Below, piece by piece: positions 43,396 through 55,489 of a stretch of 64,000 bases of DNA. Made by a program: the position numbers and the translations under genes. How positions within the stretch are numbered: the stretch's first letter is position 1; every line of letters starts with the position of its first letter. A model generated the notes under the pieces. The model was not told the origin of the DNA. It worked only from the letters and a program-made list of their open reading frames with translations, and searched no databases. Origin of the DNA: Ctena decussata (taxonomy: Eukaryota > Mollusca > Bivalvia > Lucinida > Lucinidae); contig OZ022501.1 in NCBI GenBank assembly GCA_963989385.1, positions 96,580,979 through 96,644,978 of the forward strand, given 5' to 3'.

Positions 43396-43613
43396 TCACA
43401 GCTCCTGACAAGAATAGTATTTGAGTATAATTCTGAGATAACTTTCCTTATACTTCTATAAAAACAGATGTTGTGACCCCTCATCAGAACCGTCTAAGCG
43501 AGATGGTTCTGATGAGGGATCGCATCATATGTTTTATGGAGAAATATGGAAAATTTTCCAAAAAAATAATGTCTGTTAATCCTGCTTGTCTGGAGCTCTG
43601 ATAGGCATCACAG
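43396..43613. mobile_element. Palindromic MITE, family S, in last OXCT1 intron
   Basis: ACAGCTCCTGACAAGAATAG and GCTTGTCTGGAGCTCTG are the ends; GTGACCCCTCATCAGAACCG and the mirrored GGTTCTGATGAGGGATC form the core. The 127-codon minus-strand frame across its edge (43867-43484) is not supported as a gene. Confidence 0.75.
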
Positions 43614-44114
43614 GCATTGTAACAGTGCTGCATGTAAAGGGTTCTTATGTCATTCATAAACTGTGAATCAGCAATCAGACTAATCAACCTACTCATCCAA
43701 CTAATGGCAGTCATTGCTATCTCAATATGAGCCACGTCACATAAAAAGATCGGTGAAAATATATGCAAACAGTTAAGACCCAAACCAGTCTGTGAATCTG
43801 TGCAGTCTAGCAAAAGCTTCCTTTTTGTGCCTATAGACTCCTCATAGTCCATAGCTTGTGTGTACAAACAGCAAAGGCTCTAATCAGGCTGCACTGATGT
43901 TATGGATGATCTGACACTTTGCTATTCCAATACAGATTTAGCACCTTTCTTGGTCTCGGTTCATGTAAATTCTTCTGAACAGCTCAAAACAAAGCCAGAA
44001 TAAAACTCTGCCATGCCAGACTTCAGAGACTGGTTTGAATTTTCACTATTTGCAGATATCGGAACCATCCTGCTAGTGTGACCTGGCCCTATATAAAAGC
44101 TGTCATACACTTAC

Positions 44115-44216
44115 GGTAAAGTCACAGCCAGTAGCTACTATAATATCTTCTACTGTAACACCATCAGCAATCTCACTCAATATTAATCCTTTTTCTTGGT
44201 CCACATTGAAAACACA
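44115..44216 (-). CDS. OXCT1: OXCT1 penultimate exon (34 codons)
   Basis: Acceptor CTTTTGTAG and donor GTAAGTG bound 102 bases in phase 0. The translation starts CVFNVDQEKGLILSEIADGV and continues TVEDIIVATGCDFT. It matches the C-terminal block of succinyl-CoA:3-ketoacid CoA-transferase: a beta strand VFxVD, the LxEI segment, the helix around TVEDI and the hallmark TGCDF. In mammals this block belongs to the second (beta-like) half of the enzyme, which sits in the mitochondrial matrix and moves CoA from succinyl-CoA to acetoacetate. The catalytic glutamate is encoded further upstream, outside the window. There are no stops or frame breaks. Confidence 0.93.
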
Positions 44217-44673
44217 CTACAAAAGATACAAAGTGTGTGAATTTAATACATGCAGGTGTTATTGTCCATGTACAACTAAACAACTTGCATTTAAGGTTGC
44301 TTTTCAATTTTTTTGTGTAACAAGGCATAGTCAACCCTTTTTATAACGGTATTCATTGCTACAGCAGAATTCTTTATAACATTATTTTGATATGCATGGA
44401 ATGACTTTATTGTTCACAATATGTATTCTTTATGATAGCAAAGTCAGTTTAGCATCAAAATATTTTGGAACAAAAAGCGCTGTTGTAAAGAGAGTCCACT
44501 GTAACACAAAATCCAGCATTTTTATGTATCAATGGGCTCCTGGAGTCAGACAAAAGGGGCTTACTAATGAGTTTTGACCTTAAGACGACCTGAGGTACAT
44601 CTATCAGTTAGGTATTGAAATTTTGTCATTTGCATCATTGGTACATCAACAACACACTAAAGTACACTTAAAT

Positions 44674-44913
44674 ATGAGCCACGACACGAGAAAACCAAAA
44701 AAGTGGTTGTGCGCCAAGCGCAGACTCAGATCAGTCTGGGCATCCACCTAGTCTGATCAGACTCTTTGCTAAGCGCTTAAAGGGTAGCTAAGGGTATAAG
44801 CTACCTCCATGCGGTCAGCGAAGACTCTGATCAGACTGGGCGGATGCCCAGGATGATCTGAGTCTGTGCTGGGTGCACAACCACATTGTTGGTTTTCTCG
44901 TGTCACGGCTCAT
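44674..44913. mobile_element. Family P MITE in OXCT1 intron
   Basis: ATGAGCCACGACACGAGAAA and TTTCTCGTGTCACGGCTCAT are the ends. It is a full copy inside the 833-bp intron (44217-45049). Confidence 0.85.
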
Positions 44914-45049
44914 ATTATGTAAACTCAATGAGGAAACCCACCAGAAAGCACCTGCCATTTAGAATTTTAAAACTTTCTAGGTGTTAACCTCTGGTCTTCT
45001 TATCCTAGACAGTTAAGATAATAGCATTATCTTACCCACATTAACTCAC

Positions 45050-45130
45050 CTTTTCTGTAATAATCATATTAACACATCTCTGACCAGTCAGAGGTAAGGA
45101 GCACTTGTCTAATATTTTGTGTTTGCCATC
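45050..45130 (-). CDS. OXCT1: OXCT1 exon (27 codons)
   Basis: The acceptor is TTCTTTATAG and the donor AAG|GTGAGTTAA. The 81 bases are in phase 0 and encode DGKHKILDKCSLPLTGQRCV followed by NMIITEK. The block KIxxKCxLPLTGxxCVNxIITEK is strongly conserved in SCOT enzymes of animals, so identification is firm. The exon lies between a transposon-filled intron of 2915 bases upstream and one of 833 bases downstream. It is short but in frame with both neighbours. Confidence 0.93.
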
Positions 45131-45162
45131 CTATAAAGAAGAGAAAACACAGGAATTAATTA

Positions 45163-45543
45163 GGGTATAACTGTACTCAAAATTGTCATTTGGGGAGGTA
45201 AATCGGTGGTTTTATGGTCGGAAATTTCGTTTTACGGTGACGCGACAGCCGAGCCGTAAAACGCAATTTGCGACCATGAAACCGACGTTTTACCTCACCA
45301 AATGACAATTTTCAATACAGTTATCCCTATTCTAATGCACTTTTCACATTTTCACCTTTAAAAGTGTGCTACTTTGCACCCATAGCAAACGCTTTCAGCG
45401 ACGTAAAACCAGAAGTCAACCAATGAGAAGCGATGTTACTTAAAGACGTCGGGTTTCCGACAGTATATCGCAGGATATACTGTCACAATTTTTTTACGTT
45501 ATCCGATCAGACGTCACATTACATACGTAAGTGCATTAGAATG
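45163..45543. mobile_element. Palindromic element, family A, beside an OXCT1 splice acceptor
   Basis: GGTATAACTGTACTCAAAAT to GTAAGTGCATTAGAATG. The large hairpin (TCATTTGGGGAGGTAAATCG and mirror) and the GACAGTATATCG hairpin are both present. It starts only about 32 bases upstream of the acceptor at 45130, so the branch point of this intron may lie in or next to it. Confidence 0.8.
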
Positions 45544-45804
45544 AACTATCAGATGAATGCATCCAGCATATTATTAAGCCAATCGATGCTTTGGCAACAG
45601 AGTTTTGAATAAACAAGGCTGCAGATGCCTATGTTCATGGGTGGTGACCTTGACTTGTGTGATGCATACTGGTGAAGTTAAAGGACTTGTTTTCTGATGA
45701 GACAAATACATGAGACGAAGTCCTTAAACTTAACATTTTGACAAAAGAAGGCTGCAGTGACCACATTTTGTGGAAGATAATATGATAAAAGGCCATCGGC
45801 CAAG

Positions 45805-46876
45805 TGTCACCCGACGTTTGAAATGTGTCACAAACTTCAGCCCTTTATTCTGTTTCAGAGCAAATGTATGGCCAAAAACAGAAAATATATATATTACAGA
45901 ACCTGGTACGCAAATGATAACTGAACATAAGTAAAGACATATACCCAATTACTGGGCCTCTTTATAAAATACTTAAGTTCAGAACGGGGCATATATGTGT
46001 AAAATCAGGATACTGAAACTTTAGGCCCTTACAAAATGACCAAAACATCAAGACTGTATACCCAGTAACAAAATAACAAAGGCCATAATCCTGCTTATAT
46101 GAATCTGATGAAAAATAATGCATTTATGAAAATTCAGCCCATTAATATGAATAGTTCTGGAGTTATCCCTTTACCTTTAAGTGAATGTCTATTATCTATG
46201 AAAGGGGAATAACTCTGTCACTTATAATTTAGCACATCCTAATGATAATTAGAATAATCAATTTACCAAATGCTGATAGCATACCAAATTTCAGCTCTCT
46301 CGGTCAAACGGTTCAAAAGTTGGAAAAATGCCAAAAACTGACAAAGGGCCATAACTTTGTAAAAAAATAGAACAATTGAAATTCAAAAATCACATGCACA
46401 TCTTCAGATCATGATGAAACATTCTGCACAATTTCAAATCAATCTGATACAAGATGTGGCAGGAGTTGCGGGGACAAGGTCTAAGTCATCAAGGGCCGTA
46501 ACTCCATTAAAAATGGCCGAAACAAAAATAAAAAACCACATGCACATCTTCATATCGTAAGAATACAATCTGTAAAATTTCAAATCAATCCGATGAAAGA
46601 TGTAGGAGGAGATGCGGGGACAAGATTTCGGAAGGTCTGAGTCAGCAAGGGCTGTAACTCCATCAAAAATGGCCGAAACAAAAATCGAAAACCACATGCA
46701 CATCTTCATATCATAAGAATACAATCTGTAAAATTTCAAATCAATCCGATGAAAGACGTAGGAGGAGTTGCGGGGACAAGATTTCGGACGGACGGACGGA
46801 AGGACGGACGGACGGACGCACACACGGACGGACGAGGGTCATTTCTATAGTCCCCCTCCGCCTACGTCGGGTGACA
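45805..46876 (-). mobile_element. Long element with TGTCACCCGACG ends and ~190-bp tandem units
   Basis: TGTCACCCGACG at the left pairs with CGTCGGGTGACA at the right. The body has two to three repeats of a unit with GAACATTC- or AATACAATCTGTAAAATTTC, AATCCGATGAAAGA and GTTGCGGGGACAAG. A run of GGACGGAC repeats (about 46786-46835) is close to the right end. A 129-codon frame here only reflects the repeat. It sits in the OXCT1 intron. Confidence 0.75.
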
Positions 46877-47023
46877 ACAAGGTGGGCTGTATATAATTAT
46901 GAAACTTGAAAAGCGACTCAAGGGGCTATGTCAAGGATTTTTTAGAAATGAAAGGTTGAATGCATCATTTCATATCTATGTTCACAGAAAAGATATTTTG
47001 TATACTGTATTTACATTTACCCT

Positions 47024-47200
47024 TAAGGTGCGGGGTACACCTCCAGGTTACACTGGGAGACAATTTTTGTGACTTTCTGTTTGCTTCCCTGAATGACAAA
47101 GCCCTTCTAAAAGGAGTCTAATGTTAAAGGAAGGAATTTGCTTCCTGAGGAGCAAATTCTTTTAAGAGCTGACCCCATTGAAAAGAGAGGCAAAAATAAA
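47024..47200. mobile_element. Family Q MITE, partial, in OXCT1 intron
   Basis: TTAAGGTGCGGGGTACACCT, then TTTCTGTTTGCTTCCCTGAA and GAATTTGCTTCCTGAGGAGC; the last part is cut by the element starting at about 47223. Confidence 0.65.
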
Positions 47201-47222
47201 AGCATCGCAAACGACTGCGTGA

Positions 47223-47812
47223 TACCCCGCCACTGCAAACCTTTTTCACACACCAATTTTTCCAGATTTATGCATGTATATAACCGGGGGCAGGGGGAGA
47301 TAACTCCCATGGGGTAAATTTGAGCATCACTGGAGGCTTTCATCACTCTGATCATTTGCTGAAAGTTTCAGAAAAATTGCTTCAAACTCTGATTTTATAT
47401 TGAATTTTTCATGATTTTATACATGTATATAGTCCAAGGGCAGGGGCAGATAACCCCCGATGATAAAATTTCTGTGCTCATAAAAAGCTTTTGTTACTTC
47501 GATCATGTTTGTGAAGTTTCATCATGATACTCCAAGGAATAAAGGAACTAGAGGCCAGAAACCATTTTTTGTACATTGACAAGTGCCATAACTCAGTCAG
47601 AACTTAACAAATTTGCCCATTAACAATCCCAAGCGAGACATTCTCGGTACAAATGCATATGCAAAATTTGAAGGAAATCCGTTGAAAAATAATAAAGTTA
47701 TCGAACGGAAACGAAGTGCGGATGGACGGATGTACGTACTACGGACGGCAGACACACAGACAGCCAACATGAAAACATAATACCCCGCCACTAACGTGTG
47801 GCAGGGTATAAT
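47223..47812 (-). mobile_element. Long element with ACCCCGCCACT ends (family N) in OXCT1 intron
   Basis: It begins ACCCCGCCACTGCAAACC and ends in the hairpin ATACCCCGCCACTAACGTGT-GGCAGGGTAT. Two related blocks with TATAACCGGGGGCAGGGG and TATAGTCCAAGGGCAGGGGC lie inside. GATGGACGGATGTACGTAC stands near the right end. A larger relative is at 55683-56962. Confidence 0.65.
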
Positions 47813-48045
47813 GAAAATAAAAGATTATCTTCCTCTGAATGTGTACCTATTCTCATAAATGCCTATGTGAAGAATGTAGACCATTCTATGGAGCTGCAGC
47901 AGTCTGATCAGAGATTATATACAGTGCTAACATTTTTGTCACAAAATGCACAATGATAGTACAAACCAACTTACAAAAATTCACAAAAAAAAATATTCAT
48001 TTCACAAATATATGAGATGTCCAAAATTTATGGTAAATAACTCAC

Positions 48046-48141
48046 AATTTCTAATTCTGATGTATGTTCCATAGTTACTATGACCTTGTTGCCACTGGAT
48101 ACCAGATCCATAGCTCCACCCATACCTTTCACCATCTTGCC
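48046..48141 (-). CDS. OXCT1: OXCT1 exon (32 codons), first one in this window
   Basis: Acceptor TTTTTATAG and donor GTGAGTTATTT flank 96 bases in phase 0. The translation is [19 protein letters not shown] then [27 protein letters not shown] is one of the most conserved stretches of SCOT and related class I CoA-transferases, a glycine-rich loop followed by an alpha helix, and VVTMEH follows it in the family. Upstream coding sequence (the stretch before GKMV, normally ending in a Trp-Met-Ile-Pro type segment) could not be found up to 64000 on the minus strand. The intron is then at least 15.8 kb, or exons are missing from the assembly. Confidence 0.94.
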
Positions 48142-51121
48142 CTATAAAAACATAATTATACCAGTTCTAAAATGTCAACTCTTTTTTTTTTTGCATGAGG
48201 GCGATCAGCATGCCATCCCTAATAATACTACTGATCTATATGACTAACATCCTTACTACTGGAATTCAAAACTACAAGTTTGTTATACATGACATCAAAG
48301 TTATAATGCATCATACTTACAAATCACAGCCTCCTTTTTCAAAACTAAAGGCATTGTTAGTCAATGAGAGATGTAGCATTTTAGAATGTATTCATAGCGT
48401 GTACATCTCTTATCTGTGAAAACCAAAAAAATCCCAAGCTCTCCCATGAAATTACCATCTGGTTTATATTGCAGGCTTTGGCAATTGACTGACTTGCTGA
48501 TAGGGTGGTTATATAATTTAAGATACGGACTACTTTTTAGGTGAGGCTGGTTCCCTGTGTAAACTCCACTCTCTAAGTTTCCATGGTTACCACTGCCTCA
48601 GCTTGCAGTAATGAGCAACCCTGTGTATGACATATGAACTACAAAGGCACAGATCAGCAGGCGCGTCCACGTCCTGCTAGCAGCGACTTGTAGAAATGGC
48701 TACTACATAACCAACAGAACCACCATAATATTATTTACATTATGACCTGTGATTCTGAGTCTGCAGCAGCTAAACTGCAAAGAAGATATTCAGTCTGTTT
48801 TAGGCGTTATGCGCATTGTTTTTCATCACCTGAAAAGGAAAAATGACCAAACAACCGAAAACTTTGCTATAATCATCCTAAAAGTTTAGCAGTAATGCTT
48901 TTCCAAGGACTTATGCAGTCAGTATGGCAAACAGTGTAGACCCTAATCAGACTGATCTGGGTCTATACTGTTTGCTCAGGCCTGTTTGCTGTTTGCTCAG
49001 CCTGTCTGAACATTAGGGAAAAAGATCATTGATTCAAAGAGCATTGCCTAATTACAAGCATGGAATGGCGCAGAGTGGGTCGCAGAGTGGGTCGAGGTGG
49101 ATAGTGGCTTTATGATTATTCTCATTTATTTGACTTGGAGTTAGCATTCTCATATGACATATTGATTGACTGGTGCTTCACCTATGCTAGGCTGTTGCTA
49201 TTTTTAGAAATGATGCTTGCCATAGCTGAATTTTACCATTCTGAAGCGTTGTAGTCTGGTCATGGTCCATGAGGGTCAAAGCAAATGTGAACGGACGGAC
49301 GGACAAGACAGTGTGACAGACGAATGGACTGAAAAACTAATCTTTATCGCACCTTGCTATATCAGGTGCAATAAAACGGGGTTCTGCCCCACACCCTGAC
49401 TGTCTGAAACTCAATTATTTAAATGAGAACATTCAAGAACATTATATTGTATGCGTTCAGTATTTGTGTTCAGCTAGGTCAGAGTCAGGTCATCTCAGAA
49501 TGTAAACATAACATGCACATGCTGAAATCAGCTGATCAGGCGCAATCCCAATATAATAGTAGGGCAAGGGCCTACTATGTTTGTGAAAGTTGTTTTGACT
49601 TTTTTGTCTCCCCTATCATTTCTTTTCTTTCTCTCTCTCTCTCTCTCTGGGAGATGGCTTGATATTGACTGAAATACTGTCTTAAAGAGCTGTGAACCCC
49701 AAAACAACGAACCAACCAACCAATCTATAACAGCCATGCGCTGGTTATTTCTGAGTGAAAATTCTGAAAATAAATTGATATAATGTTGCATTAATTTTGT
49801 GGGGAAGATTTTTTAAATCAATAACTATCTGGATTTGATCAGGGCATATTTATGCATTTCTGTATTTAGTTTGAAAAGAAAATTGGTTGTGGAAGGTAAA
49901 AATAGTGAAATTATATCTTGAAGTGCAATATATCAAAATTATGATAACGAATATTTTGGTGGGCAGCGGGGCTCCATGCCCATTGATACTGAAGACTGGG
50001 CTTACTTAGCCTTGTAACAATGACAATGAAATAGTGATCAAAAGTATGACATTCATCATATAAAAATAGTTATTTTTCAATATAAAAAAGTATCACCGCA
50101 ACATTAAAAATAGGCTGCTGAGATCATCCTTTGAGCTGGATCACAGCAATTCCTACAAAACACCTGTGCTAGTGAAGAATGATCAGTCTGCACATCTGCA
50201 CAGTCTGTCTAGAGTATATGCCTGATCAAGACACAACTTCGGCAGAGTCGATGACGCAAGCAGTAAAGACTCTGATCAGACTATGGTTCCGCTGGCTGAT
50301 GATCTCGGTCTACTCTGGGAACATGTCAGTACTCATATTCCACATATAAATGCTTTTCAGTAAGCAAATGCAGTCAGATATAGGTGAACCAAGCCCTTAT
50401 GCGTTATGCAATCGATAACAAAAACTCTCATCCTATTTCCTGCAGGCCAGTTAATAATATATGACTCACATTATGAGAAAACCTGTTTATGCCATATGCG
50501 AACAGCAAAAGTGCAGATCAGATTGCACATTCGTACTGTCTGATCAGTGCCTCTGTTGGTCACTGCTAGGTAGCATAATATTACACCAAGCGGCATATAA
50601 CAGAGTATATAGATTCTATACCTATAGCTAGCTTCTCTGAGCAGTCTTTTTTTCTGACCTGGTCAAAAACCCTGAAGACAGGTTTTCTCCTTATGAGGCT
50701 CACCGCAAATCAAACAAACAGATCAAATGTCTTTGTACAGGTAAAAAACAGACAGTGCCTTTCTGTTCATTTATTATTTAAGGTAGATGGATACTCAATA
50801 AATCTTTTTTTTTTTTGTAAGAAATCGTTCAACTGTAGCATATATATATAACATACACTTACAATGTCTACCGTAAGATCCTAAGTTTTCGTAAAGACCC
50901 TAAGTTTTCGGGCAGGTAGGTCTGTACAAACAGTGGAAACCGAGATCAGACTGTTCCTCAGGAACCAGAATAATCAAGGTCTTCACTGTTTCCATTCCAT
51001 TTGCGCATTTTTGTAGGCATTACTATATGGAAGAGCCGAAATAACAGGAAATAAAACATAGTGCAAGGTCCGGCTGTGCTTGCAGCAGGTGCAGAATTTG
51101 GACAGTCTGTTTTGGGAATAT
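48142..51121. other. OXCT1 upstream intron: mostly unique sequence with small repeats
   Basis: No exon was recognised. Small structures are a T-run at 48182, a hairpin ACAGTGTAGACCCTAATCAG with CTGGGTCTATACTGT at 48930-48972, a truncated family M end at about 49190-49375 (ACGGACGGACGGACAAG, CGCACCTTGCTATATCAGGT), and a TC-dinucleotide run at 49621-49648. The rest is AT-rich. Confidence 0.45.
50463..50701. mobile_element. Palindromic MITE with GACTCACATTATGAG ends
   Basis: GACTCACATTATGAGAAAAC and the right end GTTTTCTCCTTATGAGGCTC are inverted. The inner pair AAGTGCAGATCAGATTGCAC and GTCTGATCAGTGCCTCTG is imperfect. Confidence 0.6.
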
Positions 51122-51287
51122 TTCTGAGTGAGTGAACTCGGGCTTAACGTCCCACCAACAATACGGGCTTAACGTCCCACAACTTCGGTATAAAGTCTCA
51201 TCCGAAAGACCAGAGAAGCGGGGATCGATCTTGCGACCCCTGAATTGGTAGTTCGGAGTGTTATCCACTACACTACAGCCGCTCCTC
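51122..51287 (-). mobile_element. tRNA-derived SINE, third family
   Basis: On the minus strand the head reads GAGGAGCGGCTGTAGTGTAG with A box (TGTAGTGTAGTGG) and B box (AGATCGATCCCC). Then comes a conserved core, TTTCGGATGAGACTTTATAC, and a tail with two repeats of GTGGGACGTTAAGCCCG-type sequence. Such cores occur in SINEs of many molluscs. Confidence 0.75.
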
Positions 51288-52790
51288 ATAATTTTGAACA
51301 TAAACATTGTTTTTCCAGGAAACGAAACGGTGAAAGTGTTTTTTTGTTTGTTTTGTTTTGTTTTGTTTTATTCTGTAACATACAATGTATGTTTTACTAA
51401 AATAATATGCATCAGCTTGCCCCATCAGTTAAAGGCCCTATTGCTCTATAAACATGAAAACTCTTTATTATGAGGTATCGTTGCAAGCTTCTCACCATAG
51501 TTTCGTCATTGCATATGACCTCGATCATCTTACTTTAAACAAGTAAATCAGCCTTGAGTTTTACACAAAAAGGATTTGAAAAAGATTTGGGTCATTTTGC
51601 TTGGCAACTAAAATGACCTACTTTCGATTTCAAGCCCTGGAATAAAATGGTGAAAATACAATGTACACGGGTGGAGCCACATTCACTGTCGCGCTTTTGT
51701 CTATATTGGATCACTCAACGGGAAACCAGAAAAAGATAAACAGTTTTTGTTGAGCGAATTGTAGTTTTTCAAAAACCTGTTCTCCATACTTTCGGCAGTT
51801 ATTTGGATCAATTTATACACATCAACCTACATTTTATCAACAAACGTGAAGACTGAAATGCTTTTCATAATGATTTGTGTTTAGACGTTTTTAGCTCTGA
51901 TAGGACTATGGAGACTTTAAATATACTTTTCATGACGTTTTTCATGAAATTCAATTTTCTTGCTTTTTTTTTAAAAAAAATGCAATACGTTTCTATCTTT
52001 TTTACAAGTTTGTATTATAGATTATATGATTTGCAGAAATGAATGCGCATTCATGTGCTAGATGTATGAATTTAATGGAAAATGTAAAAAGTATGTAGAA
52101 AAACAATATCTTGTTTTTTTTAGGAAAACAATATTTTTTTCTTATCCAATTTTTAATAGCACTTTGGGTTATTTAGCTGGTATTATGGTTTGAATGCCCT
52201 GCCAATATTTCTATTCAGTATCCAATAACCTTAATCATCCAAGACAGAGACTAATGGCTTTTTGGTAGTGAGGATGGCATTATGGCTCCTGGAGGTTTCA
52301 GTATTACCGGTCTACAGATGTTTAAGGCAATAATTTTGTCATTAATCAGGCAAATGAACAGATTTTGAATAAGGGAGCTCCAACTGATAACAATCAAAGC
52401 ATCTGTTTTATATCAACAGATATGGATATGTGTGGGAAACCGGAACATTGAAGAACAGTCAGACTTATTATTATAAGAACTTTTCCTTGTTTTTCTTATA
52501 TATGTCATTTAACCACAGAGTTAAGCCCAGGGCCTTGGCAAACAGAGCAGACCTAGATCAGGGTCTACAATGTTTGCTTAAAAATACTGCAGTGTCTGAA
52601 AAATCATCAAAATAAAATAAACCAGACACCTATGGACACTTTCAATCAATAAGGCTTATCAAATACACCATTACACAACCTCAAAAATCAGGAATAAATT
52701 TTTTGTTTGTATCTCAAAAGCCGACACTACAATCTCCAGTGGTGGAATTAAGAGCACAAGTGCAGATGCTGGTTTTCATTAATTTTCATT
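51288..52790. other. No recognisable feature
   Basis: AT-rich; GTTTTGTTTTGTTTTGTTTTA at 51349-51370 is a small tandem run. No exon-like block was seen. Confidence 0.45.
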
Positions 52791-53120
52791 TCCAATATGC
52801 TGGCATAATTTAAAGTCTGTAGCTCAAATAATTTTTGAGATATCTTGCTGACAAGATTTCATTATGAGTTTTGCCAAAGGGACATAACTCCACAAAGGGA
52901 GACAACTCGGACAAGAACTCCACAAAGGGAGACAACTCAGAAAAGACAAAAAAGTGGGTCAGCTATTTTTGATGATGATCCGTATATGAAATTTCAAAAC
53001 TCTTGCATGCATGGTTCCTTCAATATGATATGCGTGACAAACGAACCAATGGATGGACACAAGCACGGACAGATAACCCAGAAGCAATATGCCCCCCTCA
53101 ATTTCTTTGAAGTTAAGGAG
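52791..53120 (-). mobile_element. Fragment of long element (GGGTCAGCTATTTTT family)
   Basis: The stretch has TGAGATATCTTGCTGACAAG, AAAGGGACATAACTCCACAA, GTGGGTCAGCTATTTTTGAT and ATGAAATTTCAAAACTCTTG, then GGATGGACACAAGCACGGAC. The same series occurs at 58770-58890 and 59905-60113. A direct 26-base-period pair of ACTCCACAAAGGGAGACAAC is visible. Confidence 0.55.
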
Positions 53121-53426
53121 CATAAATACTGTTGAAAAGGCTGTAAAACCACAAGTCAGTCATTTATCGGTACCTTCCAGAACAATGTCCTACCTTGTGA
53201 TAGTTCGTAACTGCATTTCATATGATGGCTCACGACAATCTAGGTGAATACTGTGCTCAGTCAAGGTCTCCAAAATATAAAGACAATAGTCGCATGATAA
53301 GGTTATCTTCGATTGCATATAGATCAAGCTGCAATGTGGGTAACTAATGGATGTACACCTACTTCCGACTCTGAGTCAGTGACTAGAATGTCTATGCCCA
53401 TGGGCATAGTCAATCAGCACTGAATA
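53121..53426. other. No recognisable feature
   Basis: Nothing supported. Confidence 0.4.
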
Positions 53427-53632
53427 TTAACCATTAAAGTGCCAAAAATTAAAATAGTTAAATTTACAGTGTAGATCCAGATGAGTGGCTCATAATGAGC
53501 CACCTCATCTGAATCTACACTGTTTGCCTTCTAGTGTTCGAATTCTTAATATGATATTGCTTGGACGAAACATTTTTTTTAAATTCTGCAGACGTAAATT
53601 TTGTCATCTGCTTTTTGGCGCATTAAGGGTTA
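53427..53632. mobile_element. Palindromic MITE, family K
   Basis: TTAACCATTAAAGTGCCAAA and GGCGCATTAAGGGTTAA form the ends; GTAGATCCAGATGAGTGGCT with GAGCCACCTCATCTGAATCT forms the core. Confidence 0.75.
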
Positions 53633-55489
53633 AGAACAAATACACAACAGAACAACTATTTTGTGTAATTACTTTATTCTTCATGTATCTCAGTTTAATC
53701 TGTACACTCCTGCAAACCATGATAGAATTCCTATTTGTAAATATAGACTAATTCTGGATAGGATGTGTTTCCATATTCATTTTTGTTAGGACATCAATCA
53801 TATGAAGATGCAAGGTTTGTAGGGGTATAGAACAGAACAGAACTCAACTGCATTTTACCATTGAAATAACAAAGGCACATATAAACTTATACTAAATGAC
53901 ACAATACACCTCAGCTGGAAAACAGAAACTGGCAGGATTTCACCGAGCCTCCTTTTTGTATGTTGAACCATTCAATAAACTTATCAAAAATTAGCAAATA
54001 GCAATATATTTTAAATGCACTGCATGTACGAGGAATAATATAAAAATATATGTTGACTTTTGCTGTAGAAATTTTATTATTAATAGTGAAACATCATATT
54101 TGCACTAAATTCAGATCCATCTTTCCTTATCCCCAGCTGATTGAGGGATATAGTCTGTCCATCACAAATATGAGGAAACTTATTCTCTAAAACAGTCATA
54201 TTGAAAAAGGTGCATCTTTTCTAAGCTATAAGTAAAAAAATACTGCAGCTGCATGACCTTCACTGCCACAGCCAAAGTCCACAGTATCTTTTTATCACCC
54301 CTTGAATATATATATGGTTTTCATGTTCTTTTTCCAAACATGTTTTAATGCGAGATTAAAATATTTCATAAGTAAATTCAAGCTTATTCCTACCCCTGTG
54401 AGGAATTCAAGAAATCATTCTTGAACACTTCTTGAACTAGTTCTAGAATTGTTCTTGAACATTAAATGGCTGTTCTAGAACGTGAAGTTCAAGAACTACT
54501 TCAAGAACTTTAGAGAAATTGCTCACAAGTTGAAAATTGACTGAATGGAATCTTTGGATTCTAGTGTGCCAGACTTCCGTGGAATGCCACTTAATCTGCA
54601 TGCAGTTTCATATAATTTCCGATCATTTAATTAAAATTATGTCACTGATCTGTCCCAGTCCTTCAGATTATTTTCGACGGAATTTGGAGAACTGCTTGCC
54701 AGTTTCAGTTAAGGGCAACAATCCGTAGTGATAAGATTCACCAAAGTCTCTATTTGTATGCTAAAATGCTTCAATTTGTCCTACCTAATCAACTCAAAGT
54801 CAACTCCATGGCATTTACAAACTCTCTATTCTATTCTATTCTATTCTGTTCTGTTCTGATACTTTATTCTATTCTATTCTATTCTATACTATACTATTCT
54901 AGGTACTGAAATGATTTAAAAACACATTAATTATCCATTTGTGTTCTTTCAGGCTTGAAGGGTAAATAGTAAAACTCATTCTGCCAGTTTTGGCAGGAAA
55001 AAGAGGAGATTGTCAGTCATGTGTAAATTCTTGGTACTAAAATGGCAAAAAAATTTGGGGATAAAAATCAAAATTCTGATGACCAAACTGTCTTTAAAAA
55101 TCGTTCTCACACGGTTTCAGTTTGCATGTGATTTCATTTTAAGGCCTACAGAAAGACTTTTTTATGCATTTTTTTTTTTTTTTACTTTTTGTAAAATTTA
55201 CAATTTGTGTTTGAAAATCGTCATTAAAAGCTGTTTCGAAACAACAGAATACAGCCATTCCTTTAAAATTATCTGTATAAAGGATCCTTTGGACTGAGTT
55301 TATTTATGGAAACCAGCGCAGCGCTAGGTAATTATGTTACACCCCTTTATCGAAATGCTGTAGCCAATATTAATTTCTCTTCACAACACTGATATCGGGG
55401 AAAAAAGGGTGAAGATAGATAAACAAGAGCAAGTGAGCAGGGGCTCACCCCCAAACATTTCTTGTGCCACTGCCTAATGAAAGCATGAT
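53633..55489. other. No gene; pentanucleotide repeat at 54830-54900
   Basis: Around 54830-54900 CTATT units repeat about 12 times with variants (TCTGTTCTG, TATACTATACTA). Near 54405-54520 the words TTCTTGAAC and GTTCAAGAAC recur in both orientations. The sequence is otherwise unique. Confidence 0.5.

Noticed and set aside
43484..43867. 127-codon minus-strand frame as a gene in the OXCT1 intron
   Set aside because: It overlaps a family S MITE and has no domain. The intron boundaries on both sides are clear.
46434..46823. 129-codon minus-strand frame with a repeated RPKSCPRNSSYVFHRIDLKF-type unit
   Set aside because: It lies inside a tandem-unit transposon in an OXCT1 intron. The repeat of the protein only reflects the DNA repeat.
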